38,510 nt of DNA from assembly GCA_030065825.1 (NCBI GenBank), contig JASJCY010000038.1, positions 1 through 38,510 on the forward strand. Direction: 5' to 3'. Source of the DNA: Nostocaceae cyanobacterium. Lineage in GTDB: Bacteria; Cyanobacteriota; Cyanobacteriia; Cyanobacteriales; Nostocaceae. Below are positions 1 to 6,614 of the stretch, one piece after another. The translations under genes and the position numbers were made by a program. The stretch's first letter is position 1. Each line of letters begins with the position of its first letter. The notes below the pieces were generated by a model. The model did no database searches. It was not told the DNA's origin and saw only the letters and a program-made list of their open reading frames with translations.

Positions 1-111
1 GATGGCTAGTTTTATAGTCATATTTATATGACTTTGACTATTAGACTGGGACTTATAGTCCCAGGTGGGTGTGATGGAAACCCCATCATATTTTATGGGA
101 CAAACCACTAG
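1..111. mobile_element. MITE family 1, partial copy (left end outside window)
   Basis: This stretch aligns without gaps to 15733-15843 (constant offset of 15732), differing mainly at about 82-95. It contains two small palindromes (one around AGTCAT/ATGACT, one GGGACT/AGTCCC) and ends with ATGGGACAAACCACTAG. The complete copy at 15709-15843 shows that this end is one terminal inverted repeat and that CTAG is the probable 4 bp target duplication. No coding capacity is seen. Confidence 0.75.
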
Positions 112-254
112 TAGTCCACCACACCAACTTTGCCGGGTAAAGGCAGAGAGGGGGGAGAGGGGGGATAAAAAACTTTGTTCTTTCCTTATTAACCCCGCAT
201 AGTTTACTTGGTGGAGTACTAGGATTTAGGTAGGATTAAAATCAACCAAATACA

Positions 255-466
255 AAGTACTTTTATGCAAATAATAGTCACAATATTTACTGTTAACAAG
301 CGTTTTCCCCTCATTATTCCCTCGTCCCTCGTTACAAGGTAAAACCTTGTAATGCATGGGTTTCCAGTCTCAGCCTGGAAATCAAGTGAATACAATGGTT
401 TAATTTTTAAGTACATTTATGGAAGTATTCGTCACAATATTTACTGTTAACAAGCGTTTCCCTCTG
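255..466 (+). repeat. Duplicated 5' end of the epimerase gene around a palindromic insert
   Basis: Positions 255-312 and 409-466 are near-identical direct copies of the start region of the downstream gene (shared core GTCACAATATTTACTGTTAA). The upstream copy carries ATG at 265 and would read MQIIVTIFTVNKRFPL before leaving homology and stopping after about 25 codons. The sequence between the copies holds two perfect small inverted repeats, 332-352 (arm TTACAAGGT) and 361-381 (arm TTTCCAG), typical of dispersed cyanobacterial palindromic repeats. The likely history is insertion of such an element with duplication of the gene start, leaving the upstream start as a dead fragment. Confidence 0.7.
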
Positions 467-1471
467 ACGATCAGTCGCGGTACTACAGCACAAACAACCA
501 ATGTCTGGGTAAAAATTACAGCAGATGGGATTGAGGGCTGGGGAGAAGCATCGCCATTTGGTGTCGGTAATCATCGTCAATCCACAGAAATGATTGTGGA
601 TGCCCTACAGCAAGTTACCCCAAAATTAGCAGCCTTTCATCCCTTACAGCGCCAGCAAATTGAACAAGTTGCAATGGAACAAAAACTGCCTTCCGCTGCC
701 CAAGCAGCCCTAGATATGGCTATGCATGACTGGCTGGGAAAGCATGTGGGATTGCCAATTTGGCAGATTTTGGGACTCGATATTCACAATATTGTCCCAA
801 CTTCGGTGACAATTGGAATTAATACCCCACAAGGGGCAAAGAAACGGGTGCGGGATTGGTTGCAATTTACTGATGTGCAGATTTTCAAGGTGAAATTAGG
901 TAGTACGGATGGCATTGAGGCAGATAAAAAAATGTTGATGGCGGTGCGACAAGAAGCACCCACACCAGAATTATATGTTGATGCAAACGGGGGTTGGAGT
1001 TTGGAGGATGCAATGGAAATGTGCTATTGGCTAGCAGATTTGGGTATTAAATATGTAGAACAACCCCTAAAGCGAGGCGACGAAAAAAATTTAGCACAGC
1101 TCCAGCAAAATTCGCCCCTACCCATTTTTGTGGATGAAAGTTGCTTCACCAGCACTGACATTCCTCCACTTGCAAATAGTATTGATGGTGTTAACATCAA
1201 GCTGATGAAATCAGGGGGCTTAACAGAGGCAATGCGGATGGTGCATACAGCCCGGGCACATGGATTACAAGTGATGTTCGGTTGTTATTCTGACAGCGTG
1301 CTGGCAAATACAGCAGCAGCGCAGTTAGCACCATTAGCAGACTATCTGGATTTAGACAGTCACCTGAATTTAATTGACGACCCCTTTGTGGGTGCATCTG
1401 TACAACAAGGCAGAATCTTGCCAAATAATTTACCAGGTTTGGGGGTACAACACAGTGCGTCTGGCGCTTAA
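419..1471 (+). CDS. Enolase-superfamily epimerase (dipeptide epimerase / DgcA-like)
   Basis: 350 aa, full length for the family. The N-terminal capping domain is followed by a TIM barrel with the enolase-superfamily set: K157-x-K159 (FKVKLG), metal ligands D188 (YVDANGG), E214 (YVEQP) and D239 (FVDES), and the second-side lysine in NIKLMKSGG (K261/K264). This is the signature of L-Ala-D/L-Glu epimerases, which invert the alpha carbon of a glutamyl residue in peptidoglycan-derived peptides. The next gene, a DUF1611 protein, overlaps it by 17 bp, so the pair is probably cotranslated. That pairing matches the DgcA-DgcN D-glutamate pathway, where the DgcA enzyme racemises N-acetyl-D-glutamate. 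ATG 419 is chosen because the upstream copy of the gene start is cut off by an insertion. The superfamily is certain; the substrate is open. Confidence 0.9.
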   Translation: MEVFVTIFTVNKRFPLTISRGTTAQTTNVWVKITADGIEGWGEASPFGVGNHRQSTEMIVDALQQVTPKLAAFHPLQRQQIEQVAMEQKLPSAAQAALDMAMHDWLGKHVGLPIWQILGLDIHNIVPTSVTIGINTPQGAKKRVRDWLQFTDVQIFKVKLGSTDGIEADKKMLMAVRQEAPTPELYVDANGGWSLEDAMEMCYWLADLGIKYVEQPLKRGDEKNLAQLQQNSPLPIFVDESCFTSTDIPPLANSIDGVNIKLMKSGGLTEAMRMVHTARAHGLQVMFGCYSDSVLANTAAAQLAPLADYLDLDSHLNLIDDPFVGASVQQGRILPNNLPGLGVQHSASGA

Positions 1472-2501
1472 TCAACGAGTAGCAATCCTTTTACATGAGG
1501 GAATTAAGGGAACTCACGGAAAAACAGGGTTATCACTTTTACGCTATAGTGAATCCCCCATTGCAGTAGCAATTGACCGTGATTGTGCGGGTAAGTCTTT
1601 ACCAGAATTAACAGGTATTCAGCGTGATGTGCCCATTGTGGCTTCGGTTGCTGCAGCCTTGGAATACAAGCCAGAAGTGCTGGTAATTGGCATCGCTCCC
1701 AAAGGTGGCGTTTTACCCGATGATTACTGGCACGAACTTAAGGATGCCCTAAAAGCTGGGATGTCCATAGTCAATGGTTTGCATACACCCTTGGCAAACA
1801 TCCCAGAATTACAGACATTGCTGCAACCAGGGCAATTAATTTGGGATGTACGTAAAGAACCCCCGAATTTGGATGTGGCTAGCGCTATGGCACAAAACCT
1901 TACCTGTCGTCGGGTGTTGACGGTGGGTACGGACATGTCAGTGGGTAAAATGTCAACTAGCCTAGAGTTACATTGGGCATCTAGAAAGCGCGGTTTACGG
2001 ACAAAGTTTCTGGCTACCGGGCAAACTGGATTAATGTTAGAGGGAGATGGTGTAGCATTAGATGCCGTGCGTACAGATTTTGCCGCTGGGGCAGTAGAAC
2101 AGGTGGTTATGCGCTATGGTCAAAACTACGACATCCTCCATGTTGAAGGGCAGGGTTCCCTACTACACCCTGGTTCCACCGCTACCTTACCTTTAATCAG
2201 GGGTTCCCAAGCAACACACTTAATATTAGTCCACCGTGCCGAACAAACCCATGTCCGCAATCATCCCCATGTACCTATTCCCCCTTTACCGGAAGTGGTG
2301 CAGCTGTATGAAACCGTCGCCAGCGCTGCTGGTGCCTTTGCACCCGTATCTGTAGTTGGTATTTCCCTAAATACTGCCCATCTCGATGAAAATACTGCCA
2401 GAGATGCGATCGCTCAAATTACAGCCGTAACTGGGTTACCCTGCACTGATCCCATCCGTTTTGATGGGAATTTACTCCTGGATGCGATTATGCAAACCTA
2501 A
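1455..2501 (+). CDS. DUF1611 family P-loop protein (DgcN-like)
   Basis: About 348 aa from a GTG at 1455 (protein VRLALNQRVAILLHEG), preferred over a start at 1374 because the extra residues are only the epimerase gene read in another frame. It has the DUF1611 N-terminal domain and then a P-loop-like domain with GTDMSVGKMST at about residues 158-168. The known member DgcN is, as I recall, a D-glutamate N-acetyltransferase acting before DgcA. The 17 bp overlap with the epimerase supports a shared pathway, D-glutamate salvage into L-glutamate or recycling of wall peptides. The 3' end overlaps the convergent folC by 30 bp. The family is confident; the activity is inferred from pairing. Confidence 0.85.
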   Translation: MRLALNQRVAILLHEGIKGTHGKTGLSLLRYSESPIAVAIDRDCAGKSLPELTGIQRDVPIVASVAAALEYKPEVLVIGIAPKGGVLPDDYWHELKDALKAGMSIVNGLHTPLANIPELQTLLQPGQLIWDVRKEPPNLDVASAMAQNLTCRRVLTVGTDMSVGKMSTSLELHWASRKRGLRTKFLATGQTGLMLEGDGVALDAVRTDFAAGAVEQVVMRYGQNYDILHVEGQGSLLHPGSTATLPLIRGSQATHLILVHRAEQTHVRNHPHVPIPPLPEVVQLYETVASAAGAFAPVSVVGISLNTAHLDENTARDAIAQITAVTGLPCTDPIRFDGNLLLDAIMQT

Positions 2502-3809
2502 AAAATGTCCAACAAGATAAAGGGAACCACACAAAACCACTAAATTTTCTGGGGAGTTAAAAGCCTCTGACAGTGCTGAGAATACATCTGGATAAGTATG
2601 ACAAAAACTTAATTGCGGACAAATTTCAGCAGCCAGCTTTGCCAACTCCCCAGGAACAGCAGAACTATGGTCTGATACTGGTACTAAATATAACTTGTCA
2701 TTGGGTTTGAGTAAGGTTTGGAAAATTTCGGCATGTTCTTTAGTGGAAAGCATTCCCATTACCCAAGTTACTGTCGGAGTATCTAATGTATCCACATATT
2801 CGCGCAAGACTTGGGCAGAAGCAGGATTATGGGCACCATCCAACAATAACCTATGATTTTTCCAGGTAATCCATTGCATCCTTCCCAGCCACTTAGTATT
2901 AGCCATCCCCTGAATTATGGCTGCTTGGGAAATTTGCCAACCTTGATGTTGGAGAATTTCCACAGCTGCTAAAGCCAAAGCAGAATTGTGTAGCTGAATT
3001 TGTCCCTCTAGGGGCAAAGGATACTTAATTGTTCGGTGATTTGAGTATTGTTTGTGTATTTTATTCTTTAAGACTTCTCCCCCATCTCCCTTGTCTCCCC
3101 CATCTCTCTTGTCTCCCCATCTCTTATACTCAGCCCATCCAGGGGCAATTTGACAGGATGGAAGTGGTATAAAAACAGGGCAATTTAATTCTTGAATGCG
3201 CGATCGCACCACTTTTTGAGCATCCGGTGGCAAATTCCCAATCACAGCAGGACATCCAGCTTTGAGGATACCTGCTTTTTCCCTAGCAATATCGGCAACT
3301 GTGGGACCTAATTGTTGCCAGTGTTCCCGGCTGATGGAAGTGATAATCGTCACCAAAGGTTGAGTACAAACATTGGTAGCATCTAACCGTCCTCCCAATC
3401 CCACTTCTACCACTGCCACATCAGCTTTTTCCTGGGCAAAATATAACCAAGCTGCTGCGGTAATAACTTCAAACTGGGTCGGTGATTCCTCATCTGGACG
3501 AATTGCACCTTGAACTTCCAGTATTAATTTCGACAATTCATCTAAGGAAATTTGCTGTTCATTCAGACAAATACGTTCCGTCCAATCCACTAAATGGGGC
3601 GAAGTATAGCGTCCAGTGCGGTAACCAGCAGCGGTGAGTATGGAGGAAAGATAAGCACATACCGAACCTTTGCCATTAGTACCAGCGACGTGGATAACAG
3701 GAACTTGATGATGGGGATTGCCAAGATTTGCCAGCAACCGTTGAATCCGCGATAGTCCCAAATGGACACCAAAGCGTTGAAATGGTTTGAGTAAGGAATC
3801 GATATCCAC
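2472..3809 (-). CDS. folC: Bifunctional folylpolyglutamate / dihydrofolate synthase
   Basis: About 445 aa from a GTG at 3809 (VDIDSLLKPFQRFG). A longer reading starting at 3908 runs through a repeat and is rejected. The enzyme adds glutamate to dihydropteroate and to reduced folates using ATP. Mur-ligase features are visible: P-loop GTNGKGS at residues 43-49, SPHLVDWTERI after it, EVGLGGRLDATN in the middle, and LLDGAHNP in the C-terminal domain. Oddity: residues about 228-245 read RWGDKRDGGDKGDGGEV, the in-frame translation of a simple repeat placed in the region between the two domains. The 3' end overlaps the convergent DUF1611 gene. Confidence 0.95.
   Translation of the reverse strand: MDIDSLLKPFQRFGVHLGLSRIQRLLANLGNPHHQVPVIHVAGTNGKGSVCAYLSSILTAAGYRTGRYTSPHLVDWTERICLNEQQISLDELSKLILEVQGAIRPDEESPTQFEVITAAAWLYFAQEKADVAVVEVGLGGRLDATNVCTQPLVTIITSISREHWQQLGPTVADIAREKAGILKAGCPAVIGNLPPDAQKVVRSRIQELNCPVFIPLPSCQIAPGWAEYKRWGDKRDGGDKGDGGEVLKNKIHKQYSNHRTIKYPLPLEGQIQLHNSALALAAVEILQHQGWQISQAAIIQGMANTKWLGRMQWITWKNHRLLLDGAHNPASAQVLREYVDTLDTPTVTWVMGMLSTKEHAEIFQTLLKPNDKLYLVPVSDHSSAVPGELAKLAAEICPQLSFCHTYPDVFSALSEAFNSPENLVVLCGSLYLVGHFLGLHNRIQE
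3076..3123. repeat. In-frame simple repeat inside folC
   Basis: About 2.5 units of a roughly 19 bp repeat (minus strand GGGGGAGACAAGGGAGAT and variants). The same kind of low-complexity sequence is usually intergenic in Nostocales. Here it is read through as a Gly/Asp/Lys-rich loop without breaking the folC frame. Confidence 0.75.
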
Positions 3810-3825
3810 GAGTGGAGAGTTAGGA

Positions 3826-4040
3826 GTTAGTAGGGGCGCTGCGGCTTGCGCCGTAATGTATTTTAGGGCGGGCTGCTGCCTCCACCCCAAGCAGGGTGTA
3901 CAATACAAAGGGAATCGTCAAATTAGGACGGGCAGGGATGCCCATCCCACAAAAATGTATTTGATAAGGGTCAAAACCCCACAGATAAATCCGGGGGGTT
4001 CCAACTCACTGCGCGAGTTTCCTTTACCCTGTTCGAGAGA
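3826..4040. repeat. Dispersed palindromic repeats between folC and psbY
   Basis: The stretch holds several imperfect inverted repeats, including a GGCGC...GCGCC stem near 3835-3865 and GGGCAGGGATGCCC near 3934. The phrase GATGCCCATCCCACAAA at the second recurs near 21282-21297. I see no gene. Confidence 0.5.
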
Positions 4041-4056
4041 ATTATGAGTATATTAT

Positions 4057-4182
4057 TTACGCTTCTTTATTTAAAAAGGTTTGTATTTGTCTTAAAGCCG
4101 CAGCACCGATGTTGAACACTGCCCAAGATGCAGCAATCAAAATTGGTGCTAAAACTATTACCACACGAAGATCCAGATCCAT
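4057..4182 (-). CDS. psbY: Photosystem II protein PsbY
   Basis: A 41-residue protein, [20 protein letters not shown] followed by [21 protein letters not shown]. It has one transmembrane helix (about residues 6-29) and an amphipathic tail, the length and pattern of cyanobacterial PsbY, a low-mass single-helix subunit of photosystem II in the thylakoid membrane. The start is supported by a GAGGGG ribosome-binding site about 8 nt upstream on the minus strand. It stands alone between folC and the carbonic-anhydrase-like gene. Identification is from remembered family sequence, and the match is close over the whole length. Confidence 0.9.
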   Translation of the reverse strand: MDLDLRVVIVLAPILIAASWAVFNIGAAALRQIQTFLNKEA

Positions 4183-4334
4183 ATTTGTAACCCCTCTGTT
4201 AAATAAAACTTAAAGTTTTGTCAATTGCTCTCATTTTTATTTTTATCTGAAATTGTGAATTTTTACCAACTTGTATGTAAATTTTTGTTACATAACTGTG
4301 ATTGGGGAATGGGGAATAAAGTCTAGTAACACGT

Positions 4335-4401
4335 CTTAACTTACATCTTGCACCATTCAAGGGCAAGACCTAAAAAACCGAGGTGGAAGATATAAGTTAA
4401 G
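4335..4401. mobile_element. MITE-like element, family CATCTTGCACC
   Basis: 67 bp bounded by an inverted repeat: CTTAACTTACATCTTGCACC at 4335-4354 and AGGTGGAAGATATAAGTTAA (plus G) at 4381-4401. Related copies with the same CATCTTGCACC core are near 20383, 23117, 32949 and 38305. Confidence 0.65.
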
Positions 4402-4478
4402 AAACAAATTCGGCAGTCGGCAGTCGGTAATCGGCAAGTAGATGCTGGTTTTGTATTTTTTCCCTATTCCCTTAGGAA

Positions 4479-4599
4479 AGGCAACAGGCAACAGGCACCA
4501 GGCAACAGGCAATAGATTCAGATAATTGCTGTGCAGTAGTATTTTTTGAAATTGGTATTCCCTATTCCCTATTCCCTATTCCCTATTCCCTATTCCCTA
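4479..4599. repeat. Short tandem repeats downstream of the carbonic-anhydrase-like gene
   Basis: Two heptamer arrays: CAGGCAA-type units at 4479-4513 and about six TATTCCC units at 4556-4599. The second reaches the stop codon of the gene read leftward from 5124. A CGGCAGT repeat lies just before, at about 4411-4436. These are typical cyanobacterial STRRs; the rest of 4183-4478 shows only the MITE above. Confidence 0.85.
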
Positions 4600-5124
4600 A
4601 TCTCTCCCAAAGCCAATATCCGTACCTTTGCCAGCATGAACGTCAGCTAACTTTTTGTAACGTTGTGCATGTTCAATGAGTTCTGTGGCTTCAGTATCTG
4701 TGACTTGACGTATTATCTTTCCTGGAACCCCCATAACAAGGGACTTTGGAGGTACATCTTTGGTTACTACAGCCCCAGCACCAATGATGCTACCAGCACC
4801 GACTCGCACTCCGTCTAAAATTACTGCCCCAATACCAATTAAGCTACCATGTTCAATGTAAGCAGAATGGACGACAGCGCGATGTCCGACAGTTACGTAA
4901 TCTTCTAAGATTGTTGGTTTACCAGGATCGCCGTGTAGAATAGCTCCATCCTGAATGTTAGTACATTCGCCGATTTCTATACGTTCCACATCTGCCCGGA
5001 TAACAGCAGTGTACCAAATACTGGCTCCTGCTGCTATTTTCACATTACCCATAACAACAGCATTGGCAGCAACAAAAGCAGCTTGAGAAAAATCAACACA
5101 AGACCAGTAGGAAGTGGCAGACAC
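4597..5124 (-). CDS. Gamma-carbonic-anhydrase-like hexapeptide-repeat protein
   Basis: About 175 aa of left-handed beta-helix hexapeptide repeats (for example GVRVGAGSIIGAGAVV) with a short alpha-helical tail (ATELIEHAQRYKKLADVH). The three zinc histidines of gamma carbonic anhydrases are visible in ILHGD and GHRAVVH, so a metal site is kept. The family includes YrdA/PaaY/CaiE-type trimers; only some are active anhydrases. The start is uncertain: GTG at 5124 gives VSATSYWSCVDFSQAAFV, matching related N termini. A TTG at 5199 would add 25 unusual residues. No good ribosome-binding site is seen for either. Fold certain, activity not. Confidence 0.85.
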   Translation of the reverse strand: MSATSYWSCVDFSQAAFVAANAVVMGNVKIAAGASIWYTAVIRADVERIEIGECTNIQDGAILHGDPGKPTILEDYVTVGHRAVVHSAYIEHGSLIGIGAVILDGVRVGAGSIIGAGAVVTKDVPPKSLVMGVPGKIIRQVTDTEATELIEHAQRYKKLADVHAGKGTDIGFGRD

Positions 5125-5338
5125 GATAGAATATATAAAATATATAGAATTGTACCAAGGAACACGCTCTATAGCTCCAACCTTGGAGGCTGATTGCAAA
5201 ATCAGAATATCACGCGACGAGACATTATCACTATCTCGACTGAGGTAGCACTAAGTAATTACCCCAACAATATGGAGTATGAGTGTAAAATAAAACTTAT
5301 CTAGTCAGTAAAGAGAATAATATGTTTGTACGCACTTC

Positions 5339-5857
5339 ATGATGAATCCAGGCTTGCAGTACCCTATATTTGGTCCTGAAATTCAGTGTCCTCATTGCCG
5401 CCAAACAATTTCGGCATTGACACTCACAGATACCTATTTATGCCCCCGTCACGGCGCTTTTGAAGCCAATCCCAAAACTGGAGAATTGCTGCATTTGCAG
5501 TCCGGGCGTCATTGGCGCAGGTGGAATGGAGAATGGTATCGGCAACATACCCATCCTGATGGCATTCGCTTTGAAATTCACGAAGCACTAGATAAACTTT
5601 ATACCCAGGGGTATAGAGCCACAAGAGTAATTATTGCCCAACGCTATCAGGAATTGATGAATGGTTATTTAGAACGCAGTACTCCTTGGCGTTCCAACTC
5701 TAATCAGTCAGAGGCTAATTCAGCACGGCTTTATGGCTTACCAGTGGAGTTTAGCCCCGATCCCTCAGAAGAACCCTGCTGGGAAGTCATTAATTTTGAT
5801 TTGGAAAAAGAACCAGGAGTACCCGTGCGCTACCCCTATTTTCGACTTTTTGAGTAA
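5339..5857 (+). CDS. TIGR02652 family protein
   Basis: 172 aa, a family I know only from cyanobacteria and of unknown function. The N terminus holds a rubredoxin-like putative zinc motif, CPHC at about residues 18-21 and CPRH at about 36-39, followed by a conserved region rich in Trp, Arg and Tyr (RHWRRWNGEWYRQHTHPDG) and a C terminus ending PVRYPYFRLFE. It is soluble by composition, with no signal peptide. ATG occurs twice in tandem at 5339 and 5342; either may be used. It is followed by a strong inverted repeat. Confidence 0.88.
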   Translation: MMNPGLQYPIFGPEIQCPHCRQTISALTLTDTYLCPRHGAFEANPKTGELLHLQSGRHWRRWNGEWYRQHTHPDGIRFEIHEALDKLYTQGYRATRVIIAQRYQELMNGYLERSTPWRSNSNQSEANSARLYGLPVEFSPDPSEEPCWEVINFDLEKEPGVPVRYPYFRLFE

Positions 5858-5882
5858 AGTTATAAAAGTTATCCTTTTTTGT

Positions 5883-5906
5883 GGGCGCAAAGCTTGCTTT
5901 GCGCCC
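5883..5906. terminator. Inverted repeat after the TIGR02652 gene
   Basis: A perfect 10 bp stem GGGCGCAAAG / CTTTGCGCCC with a 4 nt loop. Related half sequences (CTTTGCGCC, GGGCG, CTTTGCGCCCCTA) repeat up to about 5948, so it is a dispersed palindromic repeat that may also stop transcription. There is no long T tract after it. Confidence 0.55.
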
Positions 5907-5972
5907 CTAAAAACTTTGCGCCTGGTGGGCGTAAACTTTGCGCCCCTACGAACTCATGAATATTAACTCATA

Positions 5973-6413
5973 ATGCATCACGCTTCCATTCGCACAGCCA
6001 ATATCCATCGGGCGATCGCCTTTTACGAACAACTGGGGTTTATAGTTTGTGAACGCTTCACCACAGGCTATACTTTGGCGTGTTGGATGGAAGGATTAGG
6101 GGGGAGAATAGAATTGATTCAAATTCCCCAACCAAAACCAGCCCCAGATGCATTTAATGATGAACATTATGTGGGATATTATCATCTTTCTTTTGATTTG
6201 ACTGAGATTACGCCAGATTTGCCCAGTTACTTGACAAATTTACAAGAAACCTTTAATGTGACCGCACAGCAATCAGAACTAGTAGAACCACTAAAGGTGC
6301 TTTTAGAACCGACACAACAACAAATAGGTGATCGCATTTATGAAGTAGCTTTTATTGCAGATGCGGATGGCTTACCATTAGAGTTAATTCGGGTTTTAAG
6401 TATACTTAGTTAG
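5973..6413 (+). CDS. VOC (glyoxalase/bleomycin-resistance fold) family protein
   Basis: 146 aa, a single vicinal-oxygen-chelate module pair: MHHASIRTANIHRAIAFYEQLGF at the N terminus is the classic first beta-alpha unit with a possible metal His, and EVAFIADADGLPLELI near the C terminus carries the final glutamate ligand. Members include lyases, dioxygenases and binding proteins, so the substrate cannot be told. It begins 115 bp after the previous gene, across a repeat, and probably has its own promoter. Confidence 0.85.
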   Translation: MHHASIRTANIHRAIAFYEQLGFIVCERFTTGYTLACWMEGLGGRIELIQIPQPKPAPDAFNDEHYVGYYHLSFDLTEITPDLPSYLTNLQETFNVTAQQSELVEPLKVLLEPTQQQIGDRIYEVAFIADADGLPLELIRVLSILS

Positions 6414-6614
6414 TACCGTAAATGTTAAAAAAAACTTAAATTTTTGTGCGGATTTTAACTACATTTGTATATCCACTTTATATTAATTTTGTAAACAGAA
6501 TAATATTTTTCTGTAGTGTTGCCGAAGCCATAAGTAAGCTTCAAAGAATACACTATAGCTATATTAACCTTATTAACTTTAGTAATTAAATATACAGATT
6601 ACTTGAATATATAC

